A DNA stretch of 64,000 nucleotides from WTFY01 sp011523795 (GCA_965207475.1 OZ242278.1:1922001-1986000), one strand, 5' to 3'. Counted from the first letter of the stretch, positions 33,199 to 43,178 are shown. The notes: a model not told the origin generated them from the sequence alone. Numbers and translations are program-made.

Positions 33199-34491
33199 AT
33201 GCAGGTATCTTTGGAAACAACCGGGAAATTCGGGCGCAGGATGACGGTAGAGGTCCCGGGCGACCAGGTCATGTCTGCCATCGAGAAGAAGCTGCAGGGA
33301 ATGGTGCGCCAGGTCAAGATTCCCGGGTTTCGGCCAGGCAAGGTACCGCTCAAGGTGGTACGCCAGCGGTTTGGCCAGCAAGCAAGACAGGAGGTGCTGG
33401 CCGATACCATGAATTCGAGTTACCGCGAGGCCATCGAGCAGGAAAAGCTTCGCCCGACCGGCCCCCCGAATATCGAGCCGCTGAATCTTGGAGCCGGTGA
33501 AGACCTGAAGTTTGTTGCAACGTTCGAGGTTTTTCCGGAAATCGAACTTGCGGATACCGGGACCTACAAGATCTCGGTGGCGCAGGCCGAGGTCACGGAC
33601 CAGGATGTTGACGAAATGCTCGAGAAGCTGCGCAGGCAGAAGATGCAGTGGGAAGAGGTGGACCGGGCCGCCGCCCAGGAAGACCGGGTGACCCTGGATT
33701 TCAAGGGCATGCTGGAGGGTGAGCCTTTCCCCGGGGGCAGCCAGGAGGGTTACGTCGCCGTACTCGGGCACAGCGGCCTGTTACCGGAATTCGAACGGCA
33801 CCTGGAAGGCATGTGCAAGGGTGATTCCAAGTCTTTCCCGCTTACCTTCCCGAAGGAATACCGGGAGCCGGAACTGGCGGAAAAGACCGCCAGCTTCGAA
33901 GTGGACGTGAAGATGGTGGAGGGGGGCGTGCTGCCCGAGGCAGACGAGACATTCGCCCGTGAACTCGGGATCGGGGATGGAAGCCTGGAATCCCTCAGGG
34001 AGCAGCTGGCAAGCAACCTGGAATCCGAGCTGGAACAGCGCGTGGGAGCATACAACAAGCACCAGGTGATGGAGTGCCTGTTCAACTCCAACGAGTTCGA
34101 ACTGCCGCAGAGCCTGTTGGAGCAGGAAAAGCAGACCGTGCGTGACCGGTTCATGCAGAACATGCAGATCCAGGACGAGTCAAAGCTTCCACAGGATTTG
34201 CTGGACAAGGAGGCGAAGCGCAGAACCGCCCTGGGGCTGATTATCGGGGAGATCATCCGTCAGAACGAGATCCAGCTTGACCGTGACCAGGTCAGCCAGC
34301 GGCTGAGGACGATCGCTGCGAGCTATTCGAATCCCGAGGAAGTCATTGAATACTATCAGGGAAACATGCAGGCCATGGCAAGCATCGAATCACAGGTTAT
34401 GGAGGACCAGGTGGTCAAATGGGTGCTTGAGCGGGCGGAAAAGGTGCCCAAGGCCTTCACGTTCGACGAAATGGTCAACAACCAGTTGTAA
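33199..34491 (+). CDS. tig: Trigger factor, ribosome-associated chaperone
   Basis: Trigger factor binds the ribosomal exit tunnel and shields nascent chains, with peptidyl-prolyl isomerase activity. The frame opens at GTG 33175, but MQVSLETTGKFGRRM at 33199 is the family N-terminus; 430 residues from there. The ribosome-docking signature KIPGFRPGKVPLKVV is at about residue 40. The middle FKBP-type domain spans about 155-245 (DRVTLDFKGMLEGEPFPGG). The C-terminal helical arms follow. Gene order tig-clpP-clpX-lon is the normal gammaproteobacterial proteostasis block. AGAGGGAG lies nearer the GTG than the ATG, so a slightly longer form cannot be excluded. Confidence 0.97.
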   Translation: MQVSLETTGKFGRRMTVEVPGDQVMSAIEKKLQGMVRQVKIPGFRPGKVPLKVVRQRFGQQARQEVLADTMNSSYREAIEQEKLRPTGPPNIEPLNLGAGEDLKFVATFEVFPEIELADTGTYKISVAQAEVTDQDVDEMLEKLRRQKMQWEEVDRAAAQEDRVTLDFKGMLEGEPFPGGSQEGYVAVLGHSGLLPEFERHLEGMCKGDSKSFPLTFPKEYREPELAEKTASFEVDVKMVEGGVLPEADETFARELGIGDGSLESLREQLASNLESELEQRVGAYNKHQVMECLFNSNEFELPQSLLEQEKQTVRDRFMQNMQIQDESKLPQDLLDKEAKRRTALGLIIGEIIRQNEIQLDRDQVSQRLRTIAASYSNPEEVIEYYQGNMQAMASIESQVMEDQVVKWVLERAEKVPKAFTFDEMVNNQL

Positions 34492-34512
34492 ACTTTTGCA
34501 GGGGATACCACG

Positions 34513-35175
34513 ATGAAGGAGAGTAATTCTGAAACCGGGGCCGTGAATACAAAAGCCCTGAATCTCGTGCCCATGGTGGTCGAGCAGTCAGCACGTGGCG
34601 AGCGGGCCTATGACATCTATTCGCGCCTGCTGAAGGAACGGGTCGTGTTTGTCGTTGGACCCATCGAGGATCACATGGCCAACCTAGTGGTTGCCCAGCT
34701 ACTGTTCCTGGAGTCCGAAAACCCGGACAAGGATATTTCGATTTACATCAATTCACCGGGCGGCTCGGTGAGTGCCGGCATGGCGATCTACGACACTATG
34801 CAGTTCACCAGCCCCGACATCAGCACGCTGTGTGTGGGCCAGGCCGCCAGCATGGGGGCCCTGCTGCTTGCAGGCGGTGCGAAAAGCAAGCGCTACGCAC
34901 TGCGGCATTCGCGCATCATGATCCATCAGCCGCTTGGGGGATTCCAGGGACAGGCCACGGACATCGATATCCATGCCAAGGAGATCCTGAAGGTCCGCGA
35001 GCAGCTCAACCGGGTCCTCGCGGAACATACCGGCCAACCCATCGAACGCATTGCACAGGATACGGAACGGGATCATTTTCTGGACAGTATCGAGGCCAGG
35101 GAGTACGGCCTGGTGGATGAAGTGCTCGACAAACGCAAGCAAAATCTCTCGGATACCGAGCCAGAACAGCCCTGA
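34513..35175 (+). CDS. clpP: ATP-dependent Clp protease proteolytic subunit ClpP
   Basis: A 220-residue serine peptidase that forms a 14-mer chamber and degrades substrates unfolded by ClpX or ClpA. The triad is visible: the serine in GQAASMGALLL, the histidine in MIHQPLGGFQG, and the aspartate further on (AQDTERDHF region). The N-terminal 20 residues before LVPMVVEQSARGERAYD are a propeptide-like extension. It starts 21 bp after tig, so they share a transcript; the clpX gene follows after 182 bp. Confidence 0.97.
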   Translation: MKESNSETGAVNTKALNLVPMVVEQSARGERAYDIYSRLLKERVVFVVGPIEDHMANLVVAQLLFLESENPDKDISIYINSPGGSVSAGMAIYDTMQFTSPDISTLCVGQAASMGALLLAGGAKSKRYALRHSRIMIHQPLGGFQGQATDIDIHAKEILKVREQLNRVLAEHTGQPIERIAQDTERDHFLDSIEAREYGLVDEVLDKRKQNLSDTEPEQP

Positions 35176-35357
35176 AACGGCGGTCTGGCAGGGCAAGGCG
35201 GGGTGATCGCACCGGTTGCAGGCGCTTCATTATCCTTCAAAAAGGCGTATAGTAGCCTGGCAGGCGGGGTGGATTCCGGTGAATTTCGGTCTTGATTCAC
35301 CTGCGGCTTCAAGCGCATACTGTGCTTTCTGCATCCTGCAGCAATCCGATAAGTACG

Positions 35358-36638
35358 ATGAGTGACAGCAATACAACCAAGGATCGGGACGGCGGCAAGC
35401 TTCTGTATTGTTCCTTTTGCGGCAAAAGCCAGCATGAAGTCCGCAAGCTCATTGCGGGCCCCTCCGTATTCATCTGTGACGAGTGTGTCGAACTGTGTAA
35501 CGACATCATTCGCGAGGAAATGCTGGAGCACTCCTCCGAGGACAGTCCGAGACTCCCGAAGCCCGTGGAGATCAACTCCATCCTGGAAGAATATGTAATC
35601 GGGCAGGAGCGTGCCAAGAAAATCCTGTCGGTTGCGGTCTACAACCACTACAAGCGCCTCGATACGCGCACTGCCGGCAAGAACACGGTGGAACTGGCGA
35701 AAAGCAACATTCTGCTCGTGGGTCCGACGGGTTCGGGCAAGACCCTGCTTGCAGAAACCCTGGCTCGCCTGCTGAATGTTCCGTTTACTATTGCAGATGC
35801 CACGACGCTGACCGAGGCAGGTTATGTGGGAGAGGATGTAGAGAATATCATCCAGAAACTGCTGCAGAAGTGTGACTACGATGTGGAGAAAGCCCAGACC
35901 GGGATCGTGTACATTGACGAGATCGACAAGATCTCGCGCAAGTCAGACAATCCGTCCATTACACGCGATGTATCCGGCGAGGGCGTGCAGCAGGCCCTGC
36001 TGAAGCTGATCGAGGGTACCATCGCATCGGTTCCGCCCCAGGGCGGGCGCAAGCATCCCCAGCAGGAATTCCTGCAGGTCGACACCGGCAACATCCTGTT
36101 CATTTGCGGCGGTGCATTCGCCGGACTGGACAAGGTGATCCTGGACCGCACGGAAAAAAGCGGGATCGGGTTCTCTGCCGATGTACGCAGCAAGGACAAT
36201 GCGGTCAAGATCGGTGAGGTGCTGCACAGCGTGGAGCCTGAGGATTTGATCAAGTACGGACTGATTCCTGAATTCGTCGGAAGGCTGCCGGTGGTGGCTA
36301 CCCTGGATGAACTGGACGAGGAGGCGCTGGTGCGCATCCTCACAGAACCGAAAAATGCCATTACCAAGCAATATCACCGCCTGTTCGAGATGGAAGGCGT
36401 GGAGATCGAGTTTCGTGAGAACGCGCTGTATGCCACGGCCCGCAAGGCGATGGACCGCAAGACCGGGGCTAGAGGACTGCGCACCATACTGGAGAATGCC
36501 TTGCTGGACACGATGTATGACCTGCCGTCGCAGGACAGCATCAGCAAGGTGGTCGTCGACGAGTCCGTGATCAATGGTGAAAAGCCATACCTGATCTATG
36601 AAAGTTCCGAGTACGAGAAAGTTGCCTCGGACGAATAG
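35358..36638 (+). CDS. clpX: ATP-dependent Clp protease unfoldase subunit ClpX
   Basis: A 426-residue AAA+ unfoldase that feeds tagged proteins, including tmRNA-tagged ones, to ClpP. ATG 35358 gives the standard MSDSNTTKDRDGGKLLYC start, although the frame opens at 35292. The N-terminal C4 zinc domain (YCSFCGK and FICDECVELC), Walker A GPTGSGKT, pore loop GYVGED, Walker B YIDEIDKI and the RKH loop (GGRKHPQQEF) are all present. A TATAGT at about 35248 with a weak -35 could give a separate promoter in the clpP-clpX gap. Confidence 0.97.
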   Translation: MSDSNTTKDRDGGKLLYCSFCGKSQHEVRKLIAGPSVFICDECVELCNDIIREEMLEHSSEDSPRLPKPVEINSILEEYVIGQERAKKILSVAVYNHYKRLDTRTAGKNTVELAKSNILLVGPTGSGKTLLAETLARLLNVPFTIADATTLTEAGYVGEDVENIIQKLLQKCDYDVEKAQTGIVYIDEIDKISRKSDNPSITRDVSGEGVQQALLKLIEGTIASVPPQGGRKHPQQEFLQVDTGNILFICGGAFAGLDKVILDRTEKSGIGFSADVRSKDNAVKIGEVLHSVEPEDLIKYGLIPEFVGRLPVVATLDELDEEALVRILTEPKNAITKQYHRLFEMEGVEIEFRENALYATARKAMDRKTGARGLRTILENALLDTMYDLPSQDSISKVVVDESVINGEKPYLIYESSEYEKVASDE

Positions 36639-36665
36639 AAGGGCCCTGCGGTCCTCCAGCAGGTG

Positions 36666-36692
36666 TTGAAATTTTGCCTGCATACCCCATAT
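36666..36692 (+). promoter_or_regulatory. Sigma-32-type heat-shock promoter of lon
   Basis: TTGAAA (36666-36671), a 13-bp spacer, and CCCCATAT (36685-36692) match the sigma-32 consensus closely. It lies about 85 bp ahead of the lon ATG. Heat-shock control of lon is established in Enterobacteria. Confidence 0.8.
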
Positions 36693-36777
36693 CTAGGATA
36701 ATCAGGCTAGGTACGACCCGGGATTTTCCGGTACGGGGCCTTTATGGATTCAGAAGTCTTTCCAGAGATATATCGAG

Positions 36778-39213
36778 ATGAGTGAAGAACAGCTACCAGA
36801 TGTACAGCTAGACGGAACGGTCGTACCGGTATTGCCGCTGCGTGATGTAGTGGTGTATCCCAGCATGGTGATTCCGCTGTTCGTAGGCCGGGAGAAGTCG
36901 ATCAAGGCGTTGGATGCTGCCATGTCCGACAACAAGAAAATCCTGCTGGTGGCGCAGAAAAATGCGGAAGTGGATGATCCGGGTATCGACGACATTTACA
37001 GTATCGGCACGGTTTCAACCATCCTCCAGCTGCTGAAGCTGCCGGATGGCACGATCAAGGTGCTTGTGGAGGGCATCGAGCGTTCACAGGTGGTGGAATA
37101 CCATCAGGAAGGGGAATTTGTCAGGGCACAGATCTCCCTGATGACGGCGGCCACCGAGCCTGCTGATGAACGTGAGCTTGAAGTACTGGCACGTTCGCTG
37201 AACGGCATGTTCGAGCAGTACGTGAAGCTGAACAAGAAGATTCCCCCGGAGGTGCTGACCTCGCTGGCAGGCATAGACGATCCGACACGCCTGGTGGATA
37301 CGATCGCTGCACACATGTCGCTGAAGCTGGACGAGAAGCAGTTCGTGCTCGAGATCAGTGATGTACGCGCACGGCTTGAGCACCTGATCAAGCTGATTGA
37401 AGGCGAGCTGGATGTGCTGCAGATTGAAAAACGGCTACGCGGTCGTGTCAAGCAGCAAATGGAAAAGTCGCAGCGTGAGTACTACCTGAACGAGCAGATG
37501 AAAGCCATCCAGAGAGAACTCGGGGAACTTGAGGAAGCGCCGAACGAGGTCGAGGAACTGGCAGACAAAATCGAGAAGGTCGGGATGTCCAAGGAAGCCA
37601 AGAAGAAGGCCAGCACGGAACTGAACAAGCTGAAGATGATGTCCCCGATGTCTGCGGAAGCCACGGTGGTACGCAATTACATAGACTGGCTGGTAGGGGT
37701 GCCCTGGAAAAAGAAATCCAAGGTGCGCAAGGACCTGGCTGCCGCAGAACGCATCCTGGAAGAGGATCACTACGGCCTGGACAAAGTCAAGGAGCGCATC
37801 ATCGAATACCTGGCCGTGCAGCAACGCGTGCAGAAGCACAAGGGACCGATCCTGTGCCTGGTCGGCCCACCTGGTGTGGGCAAAACCTCGATCGGCAAGT
37901 CCATTGCGCGGGCCACGCGCCGGAAGTTTACCCGGATGTCCCTGGGCGGTGTGCATGACGAAGCCGAGATCCGGGGTCACAGGCGAACCTATATCGGCTC
38001 GCTGCCTGGCAAGATCGTGCAGAACCTGTCAAAGATTGGGGTTCGCAATCCGCTGTTCCTGCTGGACGAGATTGACAAGATGTCCATGGATTTCCGGGGC
38101 GACCCGGCTTCCGCCATGCTGGAAGTACTCGATCCTGAACAGAATCACACCTTCAACGACCATTACCTAGAAGTCGATTTTGACCTGTCCGATGTCATGT
38201 TCGTTGCGACAGCCAACACGCTGAACATACCCAGCCCCCTGCTGGACCGCATGGAGGTGATACGCCTGCCGGGTTATACCGAGGATGAAAAGAAGAATAT
38301 TGCCATACGTTATCTGGTACCCAAGCAGGTCAAGGCGAACGGCCTGAAGGATAACGAAATTCAGTTCAGTGACTCGGCCATACGCGACATGATCCGCTAT
38401 TACACCCGGGAAGCCGGGGTGCGCAACCTTGAGCGGGAAATCTCCAAGATTTGTCGCAAGGTCGTCAAGTCCATGGTACTGGGCAGCGATAAGAAAAGGG
38501 TCACCATTACACCGCGCAGCCTGTCCCAGTATCTCGGCGTCAAGCAGTTCCGGTACGGTCTGGCCGAAGACAACGACCAGATCGGGCAGGTTACGGGCTT
38601 GGCCTGGACGGAAACCGGGGGGGAACTGCTCACCATCGAGGCAGTTGTCATACCCGGCAAGGGGAAGACGAGCCGTACCGGGCAGCTGGAGGACGTCATG
38701 CAGGAATCCATACAGGTGGCACACAGCGTAGTGCGCAGCCGCGCAGACGTACTCGGGATCAAACAGGATTTCTACGAGAACACAGACATCCACATTCACG
38801 TCCCCGAGGGGTCAGTGAAAAAGGACGGGCCCAGTGCCGGGACTGCCATGACGACCGCGATCGTATCCGCCCTGACAAGGATTCCGGTGCGCGCCGACGT
38901 GGCCATGACGGGCGAAATGACCCTGCGGGGCGAAGTCCTGCCCATTGGCGGGCTGAAAGAGAAGCTGCTTGCGGCGCATCGGGGCGGAATTAAGACGGTA
39001 CTCATACCGAAGGACAACGAGAAGGATTTGAGCGAGATTCCTAAGAACATCAAGCAAAAGCTTGAAATCATTCCGGTACAGTGGATAGATGAAGTACTTC
39101 AGGTGTCCCTGGTGAAGATGCCGGAGCCACAGAGAGAATCTCAGGTTGTGAGTGGCGTCGAGGCTGAACACGAACCGGCTGTTTCCAAGACCGGTCCGGT
39201 TCAGGCGCATTGA
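36778..39213 (+). CDS. lon: ATP-dependent Lon protease
   Basis: An 811-residue hexameric AAA+ protease for misfolded and regulatory proteins. Residues 12-205 are the N-terminal substrate domain (VLPLRDVVVYPSMVIPLF), then a coiled section, Walker A GPPGVGKTS near 363, Walker B LFLLDEIDKM, and the C-terminal peptidase domain with catalytic serine in KDGPSAGTAM and lysine in GGLKEKLLAAH. Length is standard; the last 30 residues (from MPEPQRESQVV) are a non-conserved tail. Preceded by a sigma-32-type promoter. Confidence 0.98.
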   Translation: MSEEQLPDVQLDGTVVPVLPLRDVVVYPSMVIPLFVGREKSIKALDAAMSDNKKILLVAQKNAEVDDPGIDDIYSIGTVSTILQLLKLPDGTIKVLVEGIERSQVVEYHQEGEFVRAQISLMTAATEPADERELEVLARSLNGMFEQYVKLNKKIPPEVLTSLAGIDDPTRLVDTIAAHMSLKLDEKQFVLEISDVRARLEHLIKLIEGELDVLQIEKRLRGRVKQQMEKSQREYYLNEQMKAIQRELGELEEAPNEVEELADKIEKVGMSKEAKKKASTELNKLKMMSPMSAEATVVRNYIDWLVGVPWKKKSKVRKDLAAAERILEEDHYGLDKVKERIIEYLAVQQRVQKHKGPILCLVGPPGVGKTSIGKSIARATRRKFTRMSLGGVHDEAEIRGHRRTYIGSLPGKIVQNLSKIGVRNPLFLLDEIDKMSMDFRGDPASAMLEVLDPEQNHTFNDHYLEVDFDLSDVMFVATANTLNIPSPLLDRMEVIRLPGYTEDEKKNIAIRYLVPKQVKANGLKDNEIQFSDSAIRDMIRYYTREAGVRNLEREISKICRKVVKSMVLGSDKKRVTITPRSLSQYLGVKQFRYGLAEDNDQIGQVTGLAWTETGGELLTIEAVVIPGKGKTSRTGQLEDVMQESIQVAHSVVRSRADVLGIKQDFYENTDIHIHVPEGSVKKDGPSAGTAMTTAIVSALTRIPVRADVAMTGEMTLRGEVLPIGGLKEKLLAAHRGGIKTVLIPKDNEKDLSEIPKNIKQKLEIIPVQWIDEVLQVSLVKMPEPQRESQVVSGVEAEHEPAVSKTGPVQAH

Positions 39214-39226
39214 ACAGTGTCTTCGG

Positions 39227-39256
39227 TTGACTTGCTTCCGGGTCACTTGGTATAAA
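39227..39256 (+). promoter_or_regulatory. Sigma-70-type promoter upstream of hupB
   Basis: TTGACT (39227-39232), 18-bp spacer, TATAAA (39251-39256). It gives a leader of about 175 nt before hupB. Strong match; likely the main hupB promoter, possibly reading on into the two tRNAs. Confidence 0.7.
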
Positions 39257-39437
39257 ACGGGCATTCGGTGATCTTTGTACGAGCCACATAGAGCCTAATT
39301 TTAAAGGGCGTGCCGATTCGCAGCCGAAGCCTTTAGCCCGTATCCACGGCAAACAAAGGCCATTCTGCATTCGGTCCCCACAGGAACTTTTATGCAGTTG
39401 CCAGGCTGCATGCCAACAATCAGGGGAGTCAAAAAGA

Positions 39438-39710
39438 ATGAATAAAAGCGAACTTGTTGAAGTTGTCTCGGATGCTGCGAGCCTTTCCAAGGCAGACGGT
39501 GCACGTGCAGTCGATGCTGTCTTGAGCTCAATCGCGGCTGCATTGAACCGTGGGGAAAGCGTGACGCTGGTCGGATTCGGTACCTTCCAGGTCAAACAGC
39601 GCAATGCCCGCACCGGCCACAATCCCCGAACAGGAGAAACCATACAGATTGCCGCCAGCAAGGTTCCCACCTTCAAGGCTGGCAAAGCGCTCAGGGATGC
39701 TGTAAGCTAG
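39438..39710 (+). CDS. hupB: DNA-binding protein HU-beta
   Basis: A 90-residue histone-like protein that bends and compacts DNA. It has the usual MNKSELVEVVSDAASLSKAD start, GFGTFQVKQRNARTGHNP (beta-arm base) and PTFKAGKALRDAV end. AGGGGAG lies ahead of the ATG. Located after lon as in E. coli, and directly upstream of tRNA-Val and tRNA-Asp. Confidence 0.97.
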   Translation: MNKSELVEVVSDAASLSKADGARAVDAVLSSIAAALNRGESVTLVGFGTFQVKQRNARTGHNPRTGETIQIAASKVPTFKAGKALRDAVS

Positions 39711-39721
39711 CGCGCCTTTTT

Positions 39722-39797
39722 GGGTGCTTAGCTCAGCTGGTAGAGCGTCGCCCTTACAAGGCGGATGTCGGGGGTTCGAATCCCTCAGCACCCACCA
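39722..39797 (+). tRNA. tRNA-Val (TAC)
   Basis: Acceptor GGGTGCT / AGCACCC, D arm GCTC/GAGC, anticodon loop CTTACAA (TAC), T arm GGGGGTTCGAATCCCTC region, discriminator A and encoded CCA. Only 11 bp after hupB. Confidence 0.97.
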
Positions 39798-39812
39798 AGG
39801 GTCTAACTGTCA

Positions 39813-39889
39813 GGAGTGGTAGTTCAGCTGGTTAGAATACCGGCCTGTCACGCCGGGGGTCGCGGGTTCGAGTCCCGTCCACTCCGCCA
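39813..39889 (+). tRNA. tRNA-Asp (GTC)
   Basis: Acceptor GGAGTGG / CCACTCC, anticodon GTC in CCTGTCACG, T arm CGGGTTCGAGTCCCG, discriminator G and encoded CCA. It follows tRNA-Val by 15 bp and is probably processed from the same transcript. Confidence 0.97.
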
Positions 39890-40246
39890 CCTTGGGGGTG
39901 CCATTCTCGGGACATCGCTTACTGCTTGACGGGCCAGGATGGCCTGTCTTGTCCACGATGACAGGAAACCGCGGTTCACGCTTCCATGCCTGCTCTTGTG
40001 AAAGCCTGCTGTGAAAGGATGGGAGTCCGGGGCGCCCTTGCAATTTCCTCGACTTCGGAAACGCCCGGGATTACGGATACCGGCTGGAAGATTTGCGGCG
40101 CAAATTCCATGGCATGGATGCCTGACCGGGTCCGTATTTGAACAAAACTTCCCGAACAGGGTGCGGACTGGCTGCAAGAACTTTACAATGCCTACGCGAA
40201 CCGCATCGTTTTACGAATCTGAATACACTGCCGCAGGGAAGAAAAT
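39890..40246. other. Gap between tRNA-Asp and ppiD
   Basis: 357 bases with only short overlapping frames and no recognisable gene, terminator or promoter of good quality. Likely holds the ppiD promoter. Confidence 0.3.
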
Positions 40247-42151
40247 ATGCTGATCGAAATTCGGGACAGGGCCAGCAGCCTCGCTGCCTACGTGATCATA
40301 GGCCTACTCATCCTTTCTTTTGCATTGTGGGGAATCCAGGAATACTTCGGTGGAGGCGGCGCTCCGGTTGTAGCCAAGGTCAATGACGTGGAAATCACGG
40401 CGCCTGATTACAGTAACCAGCTTCAGCAGTACCGGCAAAGGCTGCAGTCGGTTCTCGGTGCCGATTACGCGCAAAGCTATCCAGACGAGAGTGTCATCAA
40501 AAAGCGAGTGGTGAACGACATGATCAATGCGGAAATCCTGCGCCAGGAAGTCACGAATGCGGGGTTTCGAGTCAGTGATGCCAGGCTGGTCGAGAGAATC
40601 CGCCAGATACCGCAGTTCCAGAAGGAGGGCCAGTTTGATCCTGAACTGTACACGAGGCTGTTGCAGGTACAGCGCTACGATAAGGCTCGGTTCGAAGGCG
40701 AGTTGCGCGAGCAGGAAAAGCTTCAGCAGTTTGAGAGCGCACTCGTATCCACTTCATTCATGACGCCTGCAGACCTGCGCCGCTTCCGAAGACTTCTCGA
40801 GCAGACCAGGGATTTCAGTTATGCGCTGATCCGCATTCCTCCCGACCGGGTAACCATTACCCAGGAACAGATTGACGAGTATTACCAGGAGAACCGCCAA
40901 TGGCTACAAACACCCGAACAGGTTCGCCTCGCCTACGTGGAGCTGAAGGAACAGGACCTGTTTGACCAGGTCCGTGTCAGCGGGGAGGAGGCGCGCATCC
41001 TCTACGACGAGCAGCCCGAACGGTTCATGACGGATGAATTGCGCCGTGTCCGCCAAATCCTGATCAAGCTGGAGGACCCCGATACTGCAGGTGCCGAGGA
41101 GTGGAGCAGGGCTCTGGAGGAGGCAGATGGACTGGTACGCGAACTGGATGCGGGGGCTGCTTTTGACGAGCTTGCCCGGGAGCGTTCACAGGATACGCTG
41201 TCTGCAGGCAAGGGTGGCGATATCGGCTGGGTAGCGAGAGGGGACCTGGCAAGTGCCGAGCTTGAAAACGCGCTGTTTTCCCTGGATGCGGGTCACTACA
41301 GCCATCCTGTTCGCACCGCACACGGAGTCCAGATTGTGCAGCCTGTAGAAATCCGGCCGTCCGAACAGAAATCCTTTTCAGAAGTGCGCCAGAAAATCAT
41401 GGACGAACGCAAGGCACAGCTGGCACAGGAACGGTTTCTGGAAATTGCAGACGAGCTGGCGAACCTTGTGGTGGAACTTCCGGACGACCTGACCGAGGCG
41501 GCTGAGCTCTCCGGGCTGACGATCCGGGAGACTGGGTGGCTTGTACCCTCGAGTGACTCGGAACTCTTTGCCTACGCGGATATCCGTTCGCTTGCCTTCA
41601 TGCCCGAGATTTTGGAAGAGGGTCTGAACAGTGAACTCGTGGAGGTCGCAGATGGGCACATGATCGCCTTTCGGATGCTGGACTATCGTGAACCGAAGGC
41701 ACGGGCCCTGGACGAAATTGCAGGGGAAATCCAGGATTTCATACGCATGCGCAAGGCTGCAGAGCTCGCCTCGAGCAAGGGTGAGAAACTGCTGGAACAG
41801 ATGCAAGGCGGCATGAGCCTGGAAAAGGTTTCTCGGGAGAATGCACTGGAACGGATTCGTCATGGAGCCTTGGCCCGGGACGACGACCGTGTTCCGGCAA
41901 GAATCATGAGCCGGGTCTTCATGCTTCCTCACCCTGATTCAGGCCACTCCCCGGTTGCCGGCCTGCCTATGGGGGATGGCAGCTACGTGCTGCTTGAACT
42001 GCACGCGGTGGCCGATGGCCCGGATGAAGTGAATGATGCCTTGGCATCCGAGCTTTCACAGCGGGTCCATTATGGACGCAGGGAATTCGGCGCGTTGCTG
42101 GATGCTGTCAGGGAAGAATCCGACGTACAGGTTTTTGAAGAGAACCTCTGA
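40247..42151 (+). CDS. ppiD: Periplasmic folding chaperone PpiD (SurA-like, anchored)
   Basis: A 634-residue inner-membrane-anchored periplasmic chaperone that contacts proteins leaving the Sec translocon. Residues 12-32 are the anchor (LAAYVIIGLLILSFALWGI). Residues about 40-190 are the SurA-like N-terminal domain (QVTNAGFRVSD, RIRQIPQFQKEGQFDPELY-type segment). Residues about 265-365 are a parvulin domain (ARERSQDTLSAGKGGDIGWV, then TAHGVQIVQ). Position after hupB and tRNAs is usual. Confidence 0.93.
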   Translation: MLIEIRDRASSLAAYVIIGLLILSFALWGIQEYFGGGGAPVVAKVNDVEITAPDYSNQLQQYRQRLQSVLGADYAQSYPDESVIKKRVVNDMINAEILRQEVTNAGFRVSDARLVERIRQIPQFQKEGQFDPELYTRLLQVQRYDKARFEGELREQEKLQQFESALVSTSFMTPADLRRFRRLLEQTRDFSYALIRIPPDRVTITQEQIDEYYQENRQWLQTPEQVRLAYVELKEQDLFDQVRVSGEEARILYDEQPERFMTDELRRVRQILIKLEDPDTAGAEEWSRALEEADGLVRELDAGAAFDELARERSQDTLSAGKGGDIGWVARGDLASAELENALFSLDAGHYSHPVRTAHGVQIVQPVEIRPSEQKSFSEVRQKIMDERKAQLAQERFLEIADELANLVVELPDDLTEAAELSGLTIRETGWLVPSSDSELFAYADIRSLAFMPEILEEGLNSELVEVADGHMIAFRMLDYREPKARALDEIAGEIQDFIRMRKAAELASSKGEKLLEQMQGGMSLEKVSRENALERIRHGALARDDDRVPARIMSRVFMLPHPDSGHSPVAGLPMGDGSYVLLELHAVADGPDEVNDALASELSQRVHYGRREFGALLDAVREESDVQVFEENL

Positions 42152-42253
42152 TCCGGCTGCTGCCTGAAATACCAGGATTTGCAGGGCATGCTTCACGCAT
42201 GCGGCCTGAACTACACTGGCAGATGCTTGCTGCCCTGCTGAAGACAACCCTGG

Positions 42254-43054
42254 CTATGGGTCGTGGTGCTGGCTGTAACCGGACATGCCGACGATACTGA
42301 ATCCCGCATCGACATAGGTGATCTCGCCAGTGATCCCGCTTGCCAGGTCCGAGCAAAGGAAGGCGGCGGCATTTCCCACTTCCTCGATGGTGACGTTCTT
42401 GCGCAGCGGCGCATTCTGTTCGACGTGGTCGAGCATCTTGCGGAAGTCTGCGATGCCTGCAGCGGCGAGAGTGCGGATCGGGCCTGCGGAAATTCCGTTC
42501 ACACGAATGCCGTCTGGTCCCAAGGTATAGGCCATATAGCGTATGTTGGCTTCCAGGCTGGCCTTGGCGAGGCCCATGATGTTGTAGTTCGGCATGGCGC
42601 GTACTGAACCCATGTAGGACAGGGAAAGGATGGCGCCGTTGCGGCCCCGCATCATGCGGCGGGCTGCCCGCCCGAGTGCAGTCAGGCTGTAGCTGCTGAC
42701 GTCGTGCGCGATTCTTGAGCCTTCCCGGGTAGTCACCTCGACAAAATCCCCGGACAGTTCCTCCCGGGGTGCGAAGGCGGCCGAATGCACCAGGATATCC
42801 AGTCCGTCCCAGGTCGTGGCGAGCTTGTCGAACAGCTGCGCAATGTCCGCGTCGTGTTCCAGGTCGCAGGGCAGGCAGAGGTTAGAACCGCAATCCCCGG
42901 CAAGTTTTTCGACCCGGGTTTTGAGTTTTTCATTCTGGAAGGTGAAAGCCAGTTGCGCACCTTCGCGATGCATGGCTGCGGCGATTCCCCAGGCGATGGA
43001 CCGGTTGCTTGCCACGCCGATCACCAGTGCACGTTTTCCCGCTAAAAATCCCAT
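42254..43054 (-). CDS. fabI: Enoyl-[acyl-carrier-protein] reductase (NADH)
   Basis: A 266-residue short-chain dehydrogenase for the last step of each fatty acid elongation cycle. GVASNRSIAWGIA binds NADH, LSYMGSVRAMPNYNIMGLAK carries the Y-x6-K pair of the active site, and the end has SGITGEITYVDAGFSIVGM. In HSAAFAP the residue aligned with G93 of E. coli FabI is alanine; many proteobacteria have alanine there, so it is not read as drug resistance. GAGAGGAG lies before the ATG. Convergent with ppiD and divergent from the peptide importer. Confidence 0.97.
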   Translation of the reverse strand: MGFLAGKRALVIGVASNRSIAWGIAAAMHREGAQLAFTFQNEKLKTRVEKLAGDCGSNLCLPCDLEHDADIAQLFDKLATTWDGLDILVHSAAFAPREELSGDFVEVTTREGSRIAHDVSSYSLTALGRAARRMMRGRNGAILSLSYMGSVRAMPNYNIMGLAKASLEANIRYMAYTLGPDGIRVNGISAGPIRTLAAAGIADFRKMLDHVEQNAPLRKNVTIEEVGNAAAFLCSDLASGITGEITYVDAGFSIVGMSGYSQHHDP

Positions 43055-43172
43055 CTTCCGCTCCTCTCCTGGTTAATATCGGCGAATTCCGTGAATCCTG
43101 GTTGAAACATTTTCCCGGGCAGGCATTCTATAATGGTCATTCAGGGAAGAAATATCCATAATAGCGCCCGAG

Positions 43173-43178
43173 TATAAT
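43173..43178 (+). promoter_or_regulatory. -10 element (TATAAT) close to the importer start
   Basis: Perfect TATAAT 13 bp ahead of GTG 43192; the -35 region is poor. If used, the transcript would begin only a few bases before the start codon, giving a leaderless message. Confidence 0.4.

Noticed and set aside
42254..43054. FabI alanine at the position of E. coli G93 as a sign of triclosan resistance
   Set aside because: Alanine is common there in other proteobacterial FabI proteins, so no resistance claim is supported.
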